Shown piece after piece: positions 4,952-6,658 of a DNA stretch of 6,658 nucleotides; position 1 is the stretch's first letter, and every line of letters starts with the position of its first letter. The translations under genes were made by a program, and so were the position numbers. Source of the stretch: JBATBW01 sp049662565 (lineage in GTDB: Bacteria > Bacillota_I > Bacilli_A > Erysipelotrichales > Erysipelotrichaceae); assembly GCA_049662565.1 (NCBI GenBank), contig JBATBW010000144.1, forward strand, positions 1 through 6,658. Direction: 5' to 3'. The notes beneath the pieces are model-generated. The model was not told the DNA's origin. It worked only from the letters and a program-made list of their open reading frames with translations, and ran no database searches.

Positions 4952-6605
4952 ATATTATGTTTTTCGGGAATTTAATCGTTATTGTTGTCCCCTTATTTAT
5001 TTCGCTTTGGATTTCAATTGTTCCTTGATGGAAATTAACCCCATTTTTCACAATTGATAAGCCCAATCCACTTCCACCCGAATTTTTATTATGACTTTTG
5101 TCGACACGATAAAATCTTTCAAAAATGTATGGTAAGTGTTCTTTACTAATACCAATACCATTATCACTAACTTTAATTATTACTTGTTGGTCTATATCGC
5201 TTACTTCTAGTTTCACAACACCGTTATCTTTACTATAGTTAATTGCATTGTCGCATAGATTATAGATGATTTCAAAAATTACATGACTTATTCCTTTAAT
5301 ACTTGTTTGATTAATATCACTAACAAACTCAATATTGTTTTTTTGACATTTATCAGATAATTTATCTTGTACTTGATGCGCTATTTCATCAACTTTCACA
5401 ATTTCTAAATCTTGTAAACCTACTCCTTCATCTAATTGCGATATCTTGAGAATGTTTTTAATGAGATTTAATAAATGATTCGCTTCTTCATATATTTTAT
5501 TCGCAAAATAAGGAACTTCTTTATCTTTTACTAAACCATTACTAATAATTTCCGCACTTCCCATTATTGAAGTAAGCGGTGTTTTGAGTTCATGCGATAC
5601 ATTACTACTAAACTGACGACGTAATTTTAATTGTTCTTCTTCAGCTGTGACATCATTGATAAAAATAATTGCACTAAAATTACCGTTATGTAAGTTGGTT
5701 GCACTCGCATTAAAACGGTAGATATTATCACCGATAGTAATGTTGACACTATTGTCTTGACCTAATAATACTTTTTCTACCATTCTTTGAAATGACAAAT
5801 CGCGATAGTTTGATAAATAGTATTTATTATCTTCACAACTAATTAGTTGTTTTGCTTTTTTGTTGGAAGTAATTACATTACCAGATTCATTTAAGATTAT
5901 TATTCCTTCGTTAACATTTTCCAAGATATAATTAATTTCATTATTCTTATTACTAATATCTTCTAATTGATTTTTAATCTTCTTATTTTGACCATCAATT
6001 TTCCTTAACAATGGGGTTAACTCCCCATAAACATTATTGTCTAGTGGCTTTTGTAAATCTAAATTATTGATTGGCCCTATGATTTTTTTTGATAATTTAT
6101 GGGATATATAAGCCGATAAAACCAATACAATTATTATTACTATTAGTATTGGCTGAACTAATGATAAAACTAAAGAAAATATCGTTAGTTGATTAATCGA
6201 TACCCGAATAATACTATTATCATCTAGTCTTTTTGCTACATAATATGTTTTCCCTGATAAAGTTTTTGAAACTCTCTCACTTTGACCATATCCAACTTTA
6301 CTAGCTTCGATAAATTCTTCTCGTTCAATATGATTATCCATTACTTGATTATTCGCTTTACTATCATATATAACAACCCCATCTTTAGCGATCCAAGTTA
6401 TACGATAATTATCAATATTTAACTTATCGAGGAATTTTTCTTGGTTGAGATTAATTCCTTGACTTACTAATTCTAATTCATTTTTTAATTGAATAATTTG
6501 GTTGTTAGTATAATATTGATATAACACACCTAAAATTAAACAAAAAGTTAAACTTAAAACAATAATTGAAACTTCGATAATACTTTTACTAATTTTTTTT
6601 CGCAT
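4950..6605 (-). CDS. PhoR-type sensor histidine kinase with extracytoplasmic sensor and PAS domain
   Basis: This 551-residue membrane kinase of a two-component system would autophosphorylate on His and pass the phosphate to the adjacent OmpR-type regulator. Order: TM1 (about 9-30), an extracytoplasmic sensor of about 110 residues with the PAS/Cache-like ITWIAKDGVVIYDS segment (69-82), TM2 (about 142-166), a short HAMP-like linker with IIGPINNLDL (175-184), a cytoplasmic PAS domain (about 222-321), H-box SHELKTPL (phospho-acceptor His338), N-box NLCDNAINYS (449-458), G1 DNGIGI (481-486), F-box FERFYRVD (495-502) and G2 GGSGLGL (510-516). All catalytic boxes are intact. The sensor layout recalls PhoR/WalK-like kinases of Bacillota, but phosphate sensing is not demonstrated. 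The start is the ATG at 6605, 1 nt after the regulator's stop. A longer frame reaching 6647 would lie within the regulator gene and is rejected. The Shine-Dalgarno site is weak (GGAAAA), which fits translational coupling. Confidence 0.92.
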   Translation of the reverse strand: MRKKISKSIIEVSIIVLSLTFCLILGVLYQYYTNNQIIQLKNELELVSQGINLNQEKFLDKLNIDNYRITWIAKDGVVIYDSKANNQVMDNHIEREEFIEASKVGYGQSERVSKTLSGKTYYVAKRLDDNSIIRVSINQLTIFSLVLSLVQPILIVIIIVLVLSAYISHKLSKKIIGPINNLDLQKPLDNNVYGELTPLLRKIDGQNKKIKNQLEDISNKNNEINYILENVNEGIIILNESGNVITSNKKAKQLISCEDNKYYLSNYRDLSFQRMVEKVLLGQDNSVNITIGDNIYRFNASATNLHNGNFSAIIFINDVTAEEEQLKLRRQFSSNVSHELKTPLTSIMGSAEIISNGLVKDKEVPYFANKIYEEANHLLNLIKNILKISQLDEGVGLQDLEIVKVDEIAHQVQDKLSDKCQKNNIEFVSDINQTSIKGISHVIFEIIYNLCDNAINYSKDNGVVKLEVSDIDQQVIIKVSDNGIGISKEHLPYIFERFYRVDKSHNKNSGGSGLGLSIVKNGVNFHQGTIEIQSEINKGTTITIKFPKNII

Positions 6606-6606
6606 A

Positions 6607-6658
6607 TTATTTTCCAATCCGATAGCCAAAACCTCTGACTGTTTCAATATATTCGTAT
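6607..6658 (-). CDS. OmpR/PhoB-family response regulator, C-terminal end only
   Basis: The minus strand encodes YEYIETVRGFGYRIGK followed by TAA (6609-6607). 'YIETVRGFGYRI' is the typical end of the winged-helix DNA-binding domain of OmpR/PhoB response regulators (the last beta-hairpin wing). The rest lies outside the window. One base separates its stop from the histidine kinase ATG, so this is the cognate regulator in the same operon. Confidence 0.88.
   Translation of the reverse strand, partial: YEYIETVRGFGYRIGK

Noticed and set aside
6606..6647. Longer histidine kinase beginning 14 residues upstream.
   Set aside because: The extra stretch lies within the response regulator's coding end, while the ATG at 6605 sits right before a basic N-terminus and TM1.

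Overview
The window is strongly AT-rich and uses the standard code (Trp is TGG, and the five readable stops are TAA). It has Gram-positive-style Shine-Dalgarno sites and a tRNA-Val(UAC)/tRNA-Thr(UGU) pair that encodes its own CCA, in the order that opens the large tRNA clusters of Bacilli. Together with the protein families, this points to a low-GC Bacillota chromosome, perhaps a gut clostridium- or Erysipelotrichia-like lineage. The lineage is inference; I see no phage, plasmid, IS or CRISPR signature.

Layout: (1) 1-124, minus strand: start of a tRNA operon, with the tRNA-Thr cut by the window edge. (2) 125-337: no gene, but two tandem extended -10 promoters for the tRNA operon. They are built on a 26-bp repeat exactly 100 bp apart, and the terminator of the next gene follows. 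(3) 338-2936, minus strand: a two-gene operon, a stand-alone E2/CAT-fold acyltransferase-like protein followed, with a 20-nt overlap, by an AMP-forming acyl-CoA synthetase. (4) 2937-3036: a compact divergent promoter region with a small palindrome. (5) 3037-4928, plus strand: a two-gene operon, an FMN-dependent alpha-hydroxy-acid dehydrogenase with an N-terminal cysteine cluster and, 2 nt later, a diacylglycerol-kinase-family lipid kinase. (6) 4927-4951: a bidirectional terminator between convergent genes. (7) 4950-6658, minus strand: a PhoR-type sensor histidine kinase preceded by the last 16 residues of an OmpR/PhoB-family response regulator.

The genes can be read as three modules. The acyl-CoA synthetase would activate a carboxylic acid, and the translationally coupled E2-like protein is a candidate to transfer or bind the acyl group, although its canonical catalytic His is Glu. 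The lipid kinase phosphorylates a diacylglycerol-like lipid, and its dehydrogenase partner oxidises a 2-hydroxy acid or related substrate. The divergent arrangement around a shared promoter makes a lipid-related link conceivable but unproven. The two-component system at the right edge is convergent with these genes and is probably a separate unit. The most unusual item is the ligase/E2-like pair.
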